This document shows positions 1-8,096 of a DNA stretch of 64,000 bases, piece after piece. Origin of the DNA: Methanomassiliicoccales archaeon. GTDB lineage: Archaea; Thermoplasmatota; Thermoplasmata; Methanomassiliicoccales; UBA472. Where the stretch lies: the NCBI GenBank assembly GCA_026394395.1, contig JAPKYK010000001.1, positions 373,773 through 437,772 of the forward strand, written 5' to 3'. The position numbers and the translations under genes were made by a program. The notes below the pieces were generated by a model. That model saw only the letters and a program-made list of their open reading frames with translations. It searched no databases and was not told the DNA's origin. Each line of letters opens with the position of its first letter. Positions within the stretch are counted from its first letter, which is position 1.

Positions 1-140
1 TGCCCATCAACACCTCCCACACCGCTTTCAGTAAGGAAGAGCGCAGCAAGCTGGGCATCGGGGACGGCATGATAAGGCTCTCGGTGGGAATAGAGGACGC
101 CGAGGACCTGTGCCAGGACCTGGACCAAGCGCTGCGCTAG
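1..140 (+). CDS. Cys/Met-metabolism PLP-dependent enzyme, C-terminal end (partial)
   Basis: The window opens inside a gene read in the frame that starts at base 3 and ends at a TAG at 138-140, giving the last 45 residues. They include TSH followed by an EERSKLGI stretch and [11 protein letters not shown], which is the conserved C-terminus of the cystathionine gamma-synthase, O-acetylhomoserine sulfhydrylase and methionine gamma-lyase family. These fold-type I PLP enzymes act in transsulfuration or sulfhydrylation in the cytoplasm. The PLP lysine and substrate-specificity residues lie outside the window, so the reaction cannot be chosen. The stop overlaps the stop of the convergent next gene. 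Confidence 0.85.
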   Translation, partial: PINTSHTAFSKEERSKLGIGDGMIRLSVGIEDAEDLCQDLDQALR

Positions 141-496
141 TCAAGGATCCCCTGCACGAAGATCTCCGAGGAAAGGCCCCACTCCCGCACCAGCCCTTCG
201 GCCTCCTCCAGACAGTCGAAGGGCACCAGCAGCATGACCACGTCCCCGCGGTAGGCGTAGCTCATGGCCCGGGAGAACATGTCGTTCCGCTCCAGGGACT
301 CGCAGAACCAGATCTCTCCCACCAGCCTGCGGCCGTCCTTACGCCGAGCCACAATGTCCGGGACGTGCTGGCCAAAACCTTCCGGTTTTTCCGGGTACCG
401 GTCCAAGTTCACCCGCAGCTCCGTGAACCCCTTACGGTCGAGGTCGTCGGCCCAAGCCCGCAGCAGGCGCTCCCTCCGTTCGTCATCCTCGAACAT
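137..496 (-). CDS. Conserved hypothetical protein, possible PD-(D/E)XK-like fold
   Basis: This 119-residue protein is not one I can name. It has a charged helical N-terminus, then PDIVARR and, ten residues on, VGEIWF, followed by a hydrophobic strand (DVVMLLVPF). A PD ... E-x-W arrangement followed by alternating strand and helix resembles a small restriction-endonuclease-like core, but the usual E-x-K lysine is not visible, so this is only a suggestion. It ends with TAG and converges on the Cys/Met enzyme with a 4-bp overlap. It shares a divergent promoter region with hisS. Confidence 0.6.
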   Translation of the reverse strand: MFEDDERRERLLRAWADDLDRKGFTELRVNLDRYPEKPEGFGQHVPDIVARRKDGRRLVGEIWFCESLERNDMFSRAMSYAYRGDVVMLLVPFDCLEEAEGLVREWGLSSEIFVQGILD

Positions 497-520
497 GCTC
501 TCAGCGAATCAGGCCCGAGG

Positions 521-567
521 GTAATTATGGCTTTCCCTTGACCACCAGTCTCGCAATGTTTATTATC
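521..567. promoter_or_regulatory. Divergent TATA boxes for the 137-496 gene and hisS
   Basis: On the minus strand CCATAATTAC (530-521) lies about 25 bp before the ATG at 496. On the plus strand GTTTATTATC (558-567) lies about 25 bp before the hisS ATG at 589. This spacing is what archaeal leaderless transcripts show, and it supports the choice of the 589 start for hisS. Confidence 0.5.
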
Positions 568-588
568 GCCCGTTCCTTCTCACGGTCC

Positions 589-1836
589 ATGATCCAAAGG
601 CCCCGGGGGACCAGGGATTTCGGCCCGGACGAAATGGAGGTGCGACGGTACTTTGAAGGCATGATGCGCCAGGAGGCCGTGCTGCATGGCTTCCGCGAAA
701 TAGCCACCCCCATCTTCGAGCACACCGAGCTGTTCACCCTCAAGTCCGGCCCAGGGGTGGTGGAGGAGATATACGCCTTCCAGGACAAGGGAGGGCGGAA
801 AATATGCCTCCGCCCGGAGCTGACCGCCTCGGTGATCCGCTTCTTCATCAGCGACCTGACCACCCTGCCCCGGCCGCTCAAGATGTTCTACTTCGGCCAG
901 TGCTTCAGATACGAACGCCCGCAGGCTGGAAGGTACCGGGAGTTCTTCCAGTTCGGGGCGGAGATCATCGGCAGCCCCACGCCGGAGACGGACGCCGAGG
1001 CCATCGGTCTGGCCGCGGCCATCCTGGAGAGGACGGGGCTGAAGGACTACCGCATCCGCATCGGCCACATTGGCATTCTCAGGGAGCTCATAGCCAAGGC
1101 CGGGGTCCAGGGGGACCAGGCGCTACCGATCCTGCAGAAGCTGGACAAGAAGATGTACCCGGAGGCCGAGGAGCTGATGGTCCAGGCCGGCATCGGTCCG
1201 CAGGCCATCGAGGAGATAATCGCCACCACCAAGGTCACCGGTCCGGTGTCCGTGCTAGACTCCTTCGAGGGTCCGGCCCGTGACTACATCCGACAGGTAT
1301 GCGACGTCCTACTGGCCATGGGCTTCAGCAATGTGAGCGTGGACCTAGGCGTGGTGCGCGGACTGGCCTATTACACCGGCATGGTCTTCGAGGTGGACGC
1401 CCCCAAGCTGGGGGCGGAGAAGCAGATCTGCGGTGGTGGTTCCTATTCCCTTTCCGAGCTCTTCGGCGGAGAGAAGGTGTTCTCCACCGGCTTCGCCATC
1501 GGTTTCGATCGTACGCTGATAGCATTGCAGACCGAGGGCGTGGAGTTCCCCCGTCCCCGGGTCACCGCCTTCGTCGTGCCGGTCAGCGACAGCGTTCGGA
1601 CGAAAGCATTCCAGTTAACCTCGGAGCTCAGACGGGCGGGGATATCCGCCGACGTGGACCTCATGCGCCGCAGCGTGGGCAAGAGCCTGAAGTTCGCCGA
1701 CACGGCGAAAGCAAGCTTCGCCATCATCGTGGGAGAGAAGGAGCTGGAGAGCGGTTCCGTAACGGTACGGGACCTCATCAGCGGGGAGCAGACCTTTGTC
1801 GGTTGGAACGATGTCATCGACAAGTTGAAGAAATGA
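589..1836 (+). CDS. hisS: Histidyl-tRNA synthetase
   Basis: A class II aminoacyl-tRNA synthetase of 415 residues that charges tRNA-His. The N-terminus has the typical RPRGTRDF, then the class II motif 2 region (FGQCFRYERPQAGRYREFFQFGAE), the histidine-binding LAYYTGMVFE stretch and the GFAIGFDR motif 3 region. The C-terminal anticodon-binding alpha/beta domain contains SVGKSLKFAD. I chose the ATG at 589 because the protein then begins MIQRPRGTRDF, the usual family N-terminus, and because a TATA box sits 25 bp upstream; an upstream in-frame start would add 17 unconserved residues. It converges on rnhA. Confidence 0.96.
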   Translation: MIQRPRGTRDFGPDEMEVRRYFEGMMRQEAVLHGFREIATPIFEHTELFTLKSGPGVVEEIYAFQDKGGRKICLRPELTASVIRFFISDLTTLPRPLKMFYFGQCFRYERPQAGRYREFFQFGAEIIGSPTPETDAEAIGLAAAILERTGLKDYRIRIGHIGILRELIAKAGVQGDQALPILQKLDKKMYPEAEELMVQAGIGPQAIEEIIATTKVTGPVSVLDSFEGPARDYIRQVCDVLLAMGFSNVSVDLGVVRGLAYYTGMVFEVDAPKLGAEKQICGGGSYSLSELFGGEKVFSTGFAIGFDRTLIALQTEGVEFPRPRVTAFVVPVSDSVRTKAFQLTSELRRAGISADVDLMRRSVGKSLKFADTAKASFAIIVGEKELESGSVTVRDLISGEQTFVGWNDVIDKLKK

Positions 1837-1928
1837 GGACGCCAGGGCCGGGATAATAGGGGGGATCTTATGGAGTTATTTAATGGGAGGATATGGCTCC
1901 TCCGGCTCCCGGCGCCTCGAAACGACGA

Positions 1929-1963
1929 AAATACATCTTGTATTTAAGCTTTTGTTAAAAAGC
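1929..1963. terminator. Two adjacent hairpins between convergent hisS and rnhA
   Basis: Bases 1929-1945 form a perfect 7-bp stem with a 3-nt loop (AAATACA/TGTATTT) and 1948-1963 form a 6-bp stem with a 4-nt loop (GCTTTT/AAAAGC). The T- and A-rich arms give T-tracts in both directions, so this could end transcription of both convergent genes. Archaeal termination relies mainly on T-tracts, so the hairpins may be incidental. Confidence 0.4.
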
Positions 1964-1985
1964 GAGGGCGCCCGACGACGGTAGT

Positions 1986-2414
1986 TCAACGGTGAAGCTG
2001 ACGGGCCAATGCATGTTGGTCCAGGGTCCAGTTGACCATGGCGTCGGCCTTGGTTATGGCCTCGTTCTCCCGGTGCAGATGGGTGACCTTGGCCATCGAC
2101 ATGCTCTCCAGTATCCTCAATGCCTCATCGTACAGCGGGACGAGGTTGGGAGCTTTCACTTGGTATAACCCTTTCAGCTGCTTGATGGCCAGCTCAGAGT
2201 CCATGAACACCTCCACCTCGGTGCCGCCCCTCCGGATAATCTCCTTCAGCCCGGATAGCAGCCCATGGTACTCCGCCTCGTTGTTGGTCATGGTCCCCAG
2301 GAAGTTCGAGCCCGAGCCCACCTCCTTGCCCTTCTCATCGCAAATGATGTAGGCGTAAGCGGAGTCCCCGGGGTTCCCCCGCGATCCGCCGTCGCTGTAC
2401 AGCCTGAATTTCAT
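1986..2414 (-). CDS. rnhA: Ribonuclease HI
   Basis: This 142-residue protein cuts the RNA strand of RNA/DNA hybrids. The acidic active site of the RNase H fold is complete: D8 in YSDGGSRGNPG, E48 in TNNEAEY, D72 in FMDSEL and D124 in KADAMVN. The NNEAEY form is typical of archaeal and Gram-positive type RNase HI rather than the E. coli form. It has no extra N-terminal hybrid-binding domain. The window also encodes an RNase HII at 36165-36806, so both RNase H types are present. Confidence 0.93.
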   Translation of the reverse strand: MKFRLYSDGGSRGNPGDSAYAYIICDEKGKEVGSGSNFLGTMTNNEAEYHGLLSGLKEIIRRGGTEVEVFMDSELAIKQLKGLYQVKAPNLVPLYDEALRILESMSMAKVTHLHRENEAITKADAMVNWTLDQHALARQLHR

Positions 2415-2518
2415 CGGCGGAGTATGTGATTCGATATTAATCCATCATACCATGCGAAACTTTGACAATATGCTATATTATACCCATTTCGCCGGACTAA
2501 GGCACGGACGTCGATAGC

Positions 2519-2791
2519 ATGGACCGAGAGACCATAGCCAGGGTGGCCAAGATGGCCAGGCTCGAGCTTACCGAGGAAGAGTTGGAACGCTACGCCAAGG
2601 ACCTGGACGACATTCTTAATAATTTCTCGGTGCTGGACGAAGCGCCTACGAGCGACACCTACACCTTAAACCCCATACCGGTGGTGGACGTGCTGCGGGA
2701 GGACCAGCCAGCCCAGGACATAGACCCCCAGGTCCTCAGGGAGCAGATGGGCACCTACGAGGACTACGTCAGGGGGCCCAGACTATCGTGA
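2519..2791 (+). CDS. gatC: Aspartyl/glutamyl-tRNA amidotransferase subunit C
   Basis: A 90-residue GatC, the small belt-like subunit that stabilises GatA and GatB. It begins with the family pattern of ARLELTEEELERYAKDLDDIL and ends with a short acidic tail. The first of three overlapping genes gatC-gatA-gatB; its TGA overlaps the gatA GTG (GTGA), so translation is probably coupled. A TATA-like CTATATTATA at about 2473-2482 lies about 40 bp upstream and is the likely operon promoter. Confidence 0.93.
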   Translation: MDRETIARVAKMARLELTEEELERYAKDLDDILNNFSVLDEAPTSDTYTLNPIPVVDVLREDQPAQDIDPQVLREQMGTYEDYVRGPRLS

Positions 2792-4104
2792 GCGCTTCCG
2801 TCACCCAAGGCCTCATACGGCTGGCCCAGCAGAAGTACCGGGCCTTCACCGAGACGGTCCCGATCGAGGAGGCCAAGTTCCATTTCTCGGCCAAGGACAA
2901 CCTGTGCGCCATAGGCTTCCAGGCCCGGGCTGGGTCGGCGGTGCTCGAGAGCTACGCACCTCCCTTCGACGCCACCCCCATCAGGCGACTGAAGGACGCC
3001 GGGGGGCAGCTGGTCGGAAAGACCACCATGGACGAGTTCGGCTTCGGCACCTTCAGCGTCAACTCCGCTCATGGGATACCACTAAACCCGTTCGACATCA
3101 CCCGCTCCTGCGGGGGGTCCTCCGGCGGGGCCGGGGCGGCCGCCTGCCTGATACCTGGACACGTCGCCCTGGGCGTATCCACTGGTGGCTCCATCTCCGG
3201 GCCGGCCTGCTTCTGCGGGGTGGTCGGTTTATCCCCAACGTACGGCCGCGTCTCGCGCTACGGTCTGATCGATTACGGCAACTCACTGGACAAGGTGGGG
3301 CTCCTGGCCCGATCCTCCTCCTTGGTAAAGGAGCATTTCCGGACCATCGCCGGTCCCGACCCCAAGGACCCCACCTCCTGCGCCCAACCCGTTCTCCCGA
3401 CCCAGGGGGCGATGCCTGATTCCTTGGCGGTACCGACCGAGTCCCTGGTCAACCTGGACCCCGCGGTGCGCAAAGGCTTCCAGGAGGCCGTGGAAAGGCT
3501 GAAGGAAATGGGCGTCCAAGTGAGGGAGATATCCATGCCCTCCCTACGCTTCGCCATGCCCGCCTACTACATACTGGCGACGTCCGAGGCGTCCACCAAC
3601 CTGGCGCGCTACTGCGGCATGCGCTTCGGCCGCCGGGAGGAGGAGCTGAACCAGCATTTCAACGACTTCTTCACCGGGGTGCGTTCCGAAAGCTTCGGCG
3701 ACGAGGCCAAGCGGCGCATTCTGCTCGGAACGTACTGCCGCATGGTCGGTTTCCGTTCCCGGTACTATCTGAAATCGTTGGCGGTGAGACAGATGCTCAT
3801 CGATGAGTACCGAAAGGTCTTGCAGGAGCACCAGGCGGTGCTCACTCCCACCATGCCATTTATAGCCCCCAAGTTCGAGGAGATTAGCCGCATGAAGCCT
3901 TTGGAGATGTACGGGGCCGACTTCCTCACCATCCCCCCCAACCTAACGGGGATGCCCCACATATCGCTGCCCTGCGCATATTCCGAAGGGCTGCCGGTGG
4001 GCATGCAGCTTGTGGCCGACCACTGGCACGAGATGGACCTGCTGGAGATGGCCGCGGCCTGGGAAGGCGCGTTCGCATACCATCACCCGGAGGCCAGACC
4101 ATGA
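2788..4104 (+). CDS. gatA: Aspartyl/glutamyl-tRNA amidotransferase subunit A
   Basis: The amidase subunit of GatCAB, which frees ammonia from glutamine or asparagine and passes it to GatB. The Ser-cisSer-Lys triad of amidase-signature enzymes is visible: the Lys in FSAKDNL, the cis-Ser in CGGSSGGAGAA and the nucleophile Ser in STGGSISGPA. At 438 residues it is shorter than the usual 470-490, mostly at the N-terminus. It starts with GTG inside the gatC stop and its stop overlaps the gatB ATG (ATGA). Confidence 0.94.
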   Translation: MSASVTQGLIRLAQQKYRAFTETVPIEEAKFHFSAKDNLCAIGFQARAGSAVLESYAPPFDATPIRRLKDAGGQLVGKTTMDEFGFGTFSVNSAHGIPLNPFDITRSCGGSSGGAGAAACLIPGHVALGVSTGGSISGPACFCGVVGLSPTYGRVSRYGLIDYGNSLDKVGLLARSSSLVKEHFRTIAGPDPKDPTSCAQPVLPTQGAMPDSLAVPTESLVNLDPAVRKGFQEAVERLKEMGVQVREISMPSLRFAMPAYYILATSEASTNLARYCGMRFGRREEELNQHFNDFFTGVRSESFGDEAKRRILLGTYCRMVGFRSRYYLKSLAVRQMLIDEYRKVLQEHQAVLTPTMPFIAPKFEEISRMKPLEMYGADFLTIPPNLTGMPHISLPCAYSEGLPVGMQLVADHWHEMDLLEMAAAWEGAFAYHHPEARP

Positions 4105-5435
4105 AGATAGGACTGGAGATGCATTTCCAGCTGCCGACCAAATCCAAGCTGTTCTGTTCCTGCCCCACCAGTTCGGCGGAGCCGAACCACAACGTGTGCC
4201 CGGTGTGCCTGGGCTACCCGGGGTCGCGTCCCTCTCTGAACCGTCAGGCCCTGGAAACGGGGGTGAGCATCGCCCGATTCATGAACTGCAAGATAGAGGG
4301 GAGGATCTGGTTCTCCCGCAAGACCTACTTCTATCCCGATCTGGTCAAGAACTTCCAGATAACCCAGTACGAATCTCCCCTGGGCACGGACGGTCACTTC
4401 GATGTCAACGGCCGGAGGATCGGGATCTGGCGGGTGCATCTGGAAGAGGACCCTGGGCGCATCAAGAGGGTAGGTCGGTCCGGAGAAGAGATAGCCTTCG
4501 TCGACTACAACCGCAGCGGAATACCGCTGGTGGAGATCGTCACCGCCCCCGACCTGACCTCCCCGGAGGAGGCCCGGTCCTTCATCGACCAGCTGATAAT
4601 AGAGCTGCGCTCGCTGGTCGGACTGGAGGCCCAGGACGAGCAGAACGTGCGGGTCGATGCCAACATATCCATGGGCGAGGAGAGGGTGGAAGTCAAGAAC
4701 GTGCAGGGGCTGAAGAACCTGGAGCGTGCCCTGAGGTTCGAGGCCAACCGCCAGGCCAAGCTACTAGCGGCAGACAGGAAGGTGGTCCGGGAGACCCGGC
4801 GCTTCGACGAGGAGCGCAAGGTGACTATGCCCGCCCGGGAAAAGGAGACCGAGGAGGACTACGGCTACATAGGGGAACCGGACTTGGGCGAGTTCCGCAT
4901 CGGGGATATGGCCAGGGCGATGAACCTCAAAGAGACGCCGCTCGCTAGGGCTCGACGCCTGGTCGATTCCCATGAGATCAACGAGGCCACGGCCAAGCAA
5001 TTGGTGCTGACATCATCCACGCTGGCGGACCTCTTCGAGGAGCTATGCCGTTTCGTTCCGCCGGAGAAGGCCGTCACCTGGACCATGGGGCCGATATCTA
5101 GCAACTGGTCCGCCTTGCAGCGGCCCGAGCTCTGGCCCGAGATCACCAAAATCGTGAGGGCGGATGCCGAGGGCAGCCTGACCGACAACGAGGCCAAGCG
5201 TCGCATCCTGACCTTAGCTGGTGTGCAGCAGAAAGAAGCTGGAGCGAAGGAGAGCGACCTGAGCTTGCTCATCACCGATTGCATCGAGGCGCATCCGGAG
5301 GTCCTGGCCGATTACCGCAAGAACCCCAAGGCGGCCAACATGATCATCGGGCATATGATGAAGGAGAGCAAGGGGCGCCACTCATCGAAAGAGGTAGTGG
5401 AAGAGGTAAAAAAGGAATTGGATAAAAGGGTTTAG
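4101..5435 (+). CDS. gatB: Aspartyl/glutamyl-tRNA amidotransferase subunit B
   Basis: The kinase/transamidase subunit of GatCAB, which phosphorylates Asp- or Glu-tRNA and aminates it. It starts with GLEMHFQL, has the zinc-binding CSCP ... CPVC cysteines, the HLEEDPGR and GIPLVEIVTAP catalytic-core motifs, and a helical C-terminal YqeY-like tRNA-binding domain. The 444-residue length is slightly short but complete. It ends with TAG and overlaps the convergent aspS by 4 bp. Together with the adjacent AspRS it probably serves tRNA-dependent asparagine synthesis. Confidence 0.95.
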   Translation: MKIGLEMHFQLPTKSKLFCSCPTSSAEPNHNVCPVCLGYPGSRPSLNRQALETGVSIARFMNCKIEGRIWFSRKTYFYPDLVKNFQITQYESPLGTDGHFDVNGRRIGIWRVHLEEDPGRIKRVGRSGEEIAFVDYNRSGIPLVEIVTAPDLTSPEEARSFIDQLIIELRSLVGLEAQDEQNVRVDANISMGEERVEVKNVQGLKNLERALRFEANRQAKLLAADRKVVRETRRFDEERKVTMPAREKETEEDYGYIGEPDLGEFRIGDMARAMNLKETPLARARRLVDSHEINEATAKQLVLTSSTLADLFEELCRFVPPEKAVTWTMGPISSNWSALQRPELWPEITKIVRADAEGSLTDNEAKRRILTLAGVQQKEAGAKESDLSLLITDCIEAHPEVLADYRKNPKAANMIIGHMMKESKGRHSSKEVVEEVKKELDKRV

Positions 5436-7258
5436 TCTTCCTTGTCCTCTTCGGCCAGACAGAGAAGCTGCAGCTCGGTGAGCTTGGCCTCCTCCACCTT
5501 CGTTGGCGCGCCGTCAAGCAGGGACTGGAACTTCTTGTTCTTGGGGAAGGCGATCACATCGCGTATGCTCTCGCAGCCCAGCAATATGGAGCACAGGCGG
5601 TCCATGCCCATGCCGATGCCGCCGTGGGGCGGGGCGCCGTACTCCAAAGCTTCCAGGAAGAAGTCGAACTCCCGCTGCATGGTCTCCTCGTCCATGCCCA
5701 GGATGCGGAACATACGACGCTGCATCTCCGGGTCGTGGTTCCTCAGGGAACCGGAGCCAATCTCGCTGCCGTCCAGGACCAGGTCGTAGGAGTGGCCTAT
5801 GGCCTTCTCGCAATCCTTGCCCTCCGGGATGACGTCACCGACAGGTCGCACGAACGGATGATGGAAACTGGTCAGACCGCCGGTCGCCGGGTCCTTCTGG
5901 AACAGAGGGCAGGATACCAGCCAGATGAACTGATGGGCTTTTCCGTCCAGCAGCCCCAGGTCCCGGGCCAGCTTAAGGCGCAGCTGTCCGCCGGCCTTGA
6001 GCGTGGATTCCCGCGGTCCGGCCAGGAACAGCAATAGATCGCCGTTCTCGGCCCCGGTCCTTTCGGCCAGGGCGGTCCGGACGCTCTCCGGGAAGTACTT
6101 CACGATGTTAGAGCTCAGTCCCTCCGGGGTCATGCGCATCCAGGTGAGCCCTCCCATGCCCTGGGACTTGGCCCACTCTATGAGCCGGTCCACCTGCTTG
6201 CGCCCCACCGAGCCGTCGGCGTCCTGCTCCTTGAGCATGGACGACTTCAAGTTGATGCAGGTGACCACACCTCCCTTGGCCAGGATCTTCTGGAATATCT
6301 CGTAGGGAGCTTCCCTGACCAGGTCGGTCACCTCCTTCATCTCCAGGCCGAAGCGCACGTCCGGGGCGTCCGTGCCATACTTGGCCAGGGCGTCCTTGAG
6401 GCTGATGCGCGGGAACGGGGTTGAGAGCGTCTCGTTGAACATGTCCTTCCACACGGAGACGTACATGCGCTCCACTATGCTCAGGATATCCTCCATCTCC
6501 ACGAAGGACATCTCCAGGTCCAACTGGGTGAACTCCGGCTGGCGGTCCGCGCGGCTGTCCTCGTCGCGGAAGCAGCGGGCGATCTGGAAGTAACGCTCCA
6601 CCCCTCCGACCATCAGCATCTGCTTGTAGAGCTGCGGTGACTGCGGCAGGGCGTAGAACTGCCCGGGCATGGTGCGGGAGGGGACCAGGAAGTCCCTGGC
6701 GCCTTCGCGGCTGCTGCGGGTCAACATGGGCGTCTCCACTTCCATGAAATCCTCGTTCTCGAGGAAATGGCGGGTGCTCGAGATGATCTTGGAACGGAAC
6801 CTGAGGTTGGCGTTCATCTCCTTCCGTCTCAGGTCCAGGTAACGGTACTTCAGGCGCAGGTCCTCGCCAGGCAGCATGGAGTTCTTCTGCTCGGCCACCT
6901 CGAAGGGTATGACCTTGGAGCGGCTGAGCACCTTGGCCTTCTCGATGAGGACCTCGATCTGTCCAGTAGGGTTGCGCGGGTCGGCGGTGCCCTCCACGCG
7001 GTCCCTGACCACGCCGGTGACGGTCAGGACGAACTCCCGACCGATATTATTCAAGGAAGTCTCCAACCGTTCCAAGTCCCCGCTGTTGGTGGCCTCAGGG
7101 TCGAACACCGCCTGGGTGCTCCCGTGGGAGTCAGCTATGTCGTAGAAGAGCACGCCCCCATGGTCCCTGTAGAACCTTACCCAACCGGCGAGGGTCACTC
7201 GCTTGCCAAGGTCATCCTTACTCAATTGTCCACAATGGTGTGTCCTCAACATTTCCAT
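5432..7258 (-). CDS. aspS: Aspartyl-tRNA synthetase, bacterial type with GAD domain, probably non-discriminating
   Basis: At about 608 residues this is the long bacterial-type AspRS with a GAD insertion, not the archaeal form of about 430 residues. The order is an N-terminal OB-fold anticodon-binding domain, the class II core with [18 protein letters not shown] (motif 2), the GAD insert at roughly 290-420 and a C-terminal motif 3 (GIGMGMDR). The anticodon domain reads RDHGG, with His at the position (31 if translation starts at the third codon, 7252) reported to mark non-discriminating bacterial AspRSs; discriminating enzymes have Leu. GatCAB lies next door. A transferred bacterial gene that charges both tRNA-Asp and tRNA-Asn is likely. 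Confidence 0.93.
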   Translation of the reverse strand: MEMLRTHHCGQLSKDDLGKRVTLAGWVRFYRDHGGVLFYDIADSHGSTQAVFDPEATNSGDLERLETSLNNIGREFVLTVTGVVRDRVEGTADPRNPTGQIEVLIEKAKVLSRSKVIPFEVAEQKNSMLPGEDLRLKYRYLDLRRKEMNANLRFRSKIISSTRHFLENEDFMEVETPMLTRSSREGARDFLVPSRTMPGQFYALPQSPQLYKQMLMVGGVERYFQIARCFRDEDSRADRQPEFTQLDLEMSFVEMEDILSIVERMYVSVWKDMFNETLSTPFPRISLKDALAKYGTDAPDVRFGLEMKEVTDLVREAPYEIFQKILAKGGVVTCINLKSSMLKEQDADGSVGRKQVDRLIEWAKSQGMGGLTWMRMTPEGLSSNIVKYFPESVRTALAERTGAENGDLLLFLAGPRESTLKAGGQLRLKLARDLGLLDGKAHQFIWLVSCPLFQKDPATGGLTSFHHPFVRPVGDVIPEGKDCEKAIGHSYDLVLDGSEIGSGSLRNHDPEMQRRMFRILGMDEETMQREFDFFLEALEYGAPPHGGIGMGMDRLCSILLGCESIRDVIAFPKNKKFQSLLDGAPTKVEEAKLTELQLLCLAEEDKED

Positions 7259-7426
7259 TCCTCTGGTTGGATATGGTCGGTGAGGCGGAGTAACGTGGAT
7301 TCCCTATTAAATCCTTGTCCATTTAAAATAGAGCAAAATGCCCACATATGGCAATAAAATAATGATATTATTGTCACAATGACAACATGCAAATAATAAG
7401 ACGGACGGAATGTGTTTAAAAGAACC

Positions 7427-7891
7427 TCATTCCTGTTCAGCGTGGCTGAAGTCCGGCAGGAAGTTGAACGGGTCCTTGATCACGTTCAGTATGACGTAGG
7501 TGTTGGTCTTCTTGACCCCGGGTATGGTCAGCATGGACTTCACCACCCGGCTGAACTCCTCGCGGGAACGGCAGGCCACCCAGGCGATGGAGTCGCATTC
7601 CCCGGTAACGTCCAGGATGGCGACGACGTTCTTCAGCTCCTTGATACTCTTCTGAACGCCCATCAGGTCCCCTTCGACGTAGATGTGGACGATGGCCATG
7701 AACTCGTAGCCCAGCTTCATATAGTCCACGTTGGCCCGGTAACCCCTGACCACGTCCTGCTTCTCCAGGTTGCGGACGCGCTGAATGAAGGTGGTAGGAT
7801 GGATACCCAAGCGCTTCGCTATAGCTCTGGAAGAACCCTGGCTAGACTTGCAAAGTTCCTCGATGATCCTTTTATCCAATTCATCTAGCAT
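7427..7891 (-). CDS. Lrp/AsnC-family transcriptional regulator
   Basis: This 154-residue protein has an N-terminal winged helix-turn-helix (LDELDKRIIEELC ... SRAIAKRLGIHPTTFIQRVRNLE) and a C-terminal RAM/AsnC ligand-binding domain (IVHIYVEG ... VTGECDSIAWVACRSREEF). Such proteins form octamers and sense amino acids. It lies next to a glutamine synthetase gene on the same strand, so it may regulate nitrogen or glutamine metabolism, but the effector cannot be read from the sequence. A TATA-like AAAATATATT lies about 25 bp before the ATG. Confidence 0.9.
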   Translation of the reverse strand: MLDELDKRIIEELCKSSQGSSRAIAKRLGIHPTTFIQRVRNLEKQDVVRGYRANVDYMKLGYEFMAIVHIYVEGDLMGVQKSIKELKNVVAILDVTGECDSIAWVACRSREEFSRVVKSMLTIPGVKKTNTYVILNVIKDPFNFLPDFSHAEQE

Positions 7892-8034
7892 GATGTGCCC
7901 CCTGAGATACTAATGGAATATATTTTATTAGATATATGTCTTTTAAGATTGATATAGTATTGTCCAAATGTCTAAAGAAATCCTTCAAATAATGATGTGG
8001 CTCGTTTGACAGGAAAAGTTCAGTTGAGAACAGT

Positions 8035-8047
8035 ACCGTAATACGGT
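8035..8047. promoter_or_regulatory. Perfect 13-bp palindrome, possible operator
   Basis: ACCGTAATACGGT is a perfect dyad about the central A. It lies 50 bp beyond the glnA stop and about 145 bp upstream of the Lrp regulator gene. The one-base centre cannot form a stable hairpin loop, so a protein-binding dyad is more likely than a terminator. No second copy was noticed in the neighbouring promoters. Confidence 0.3.
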
Positions 8048-8096
8048 CACGAAAAATAAGGGGATGGAAAAGATTTGCTGGAGAGGGCCGTTCCCC

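Noticed and set aside
5433..5435. TAG at the end of gatB as possible pyrrolysine read-through
   Set aside because: GatB is complete at this point, read-through would enter the convergent aspS gene, and several other genes here (1-140, 137-496, 54392-55927) also end in TAG.
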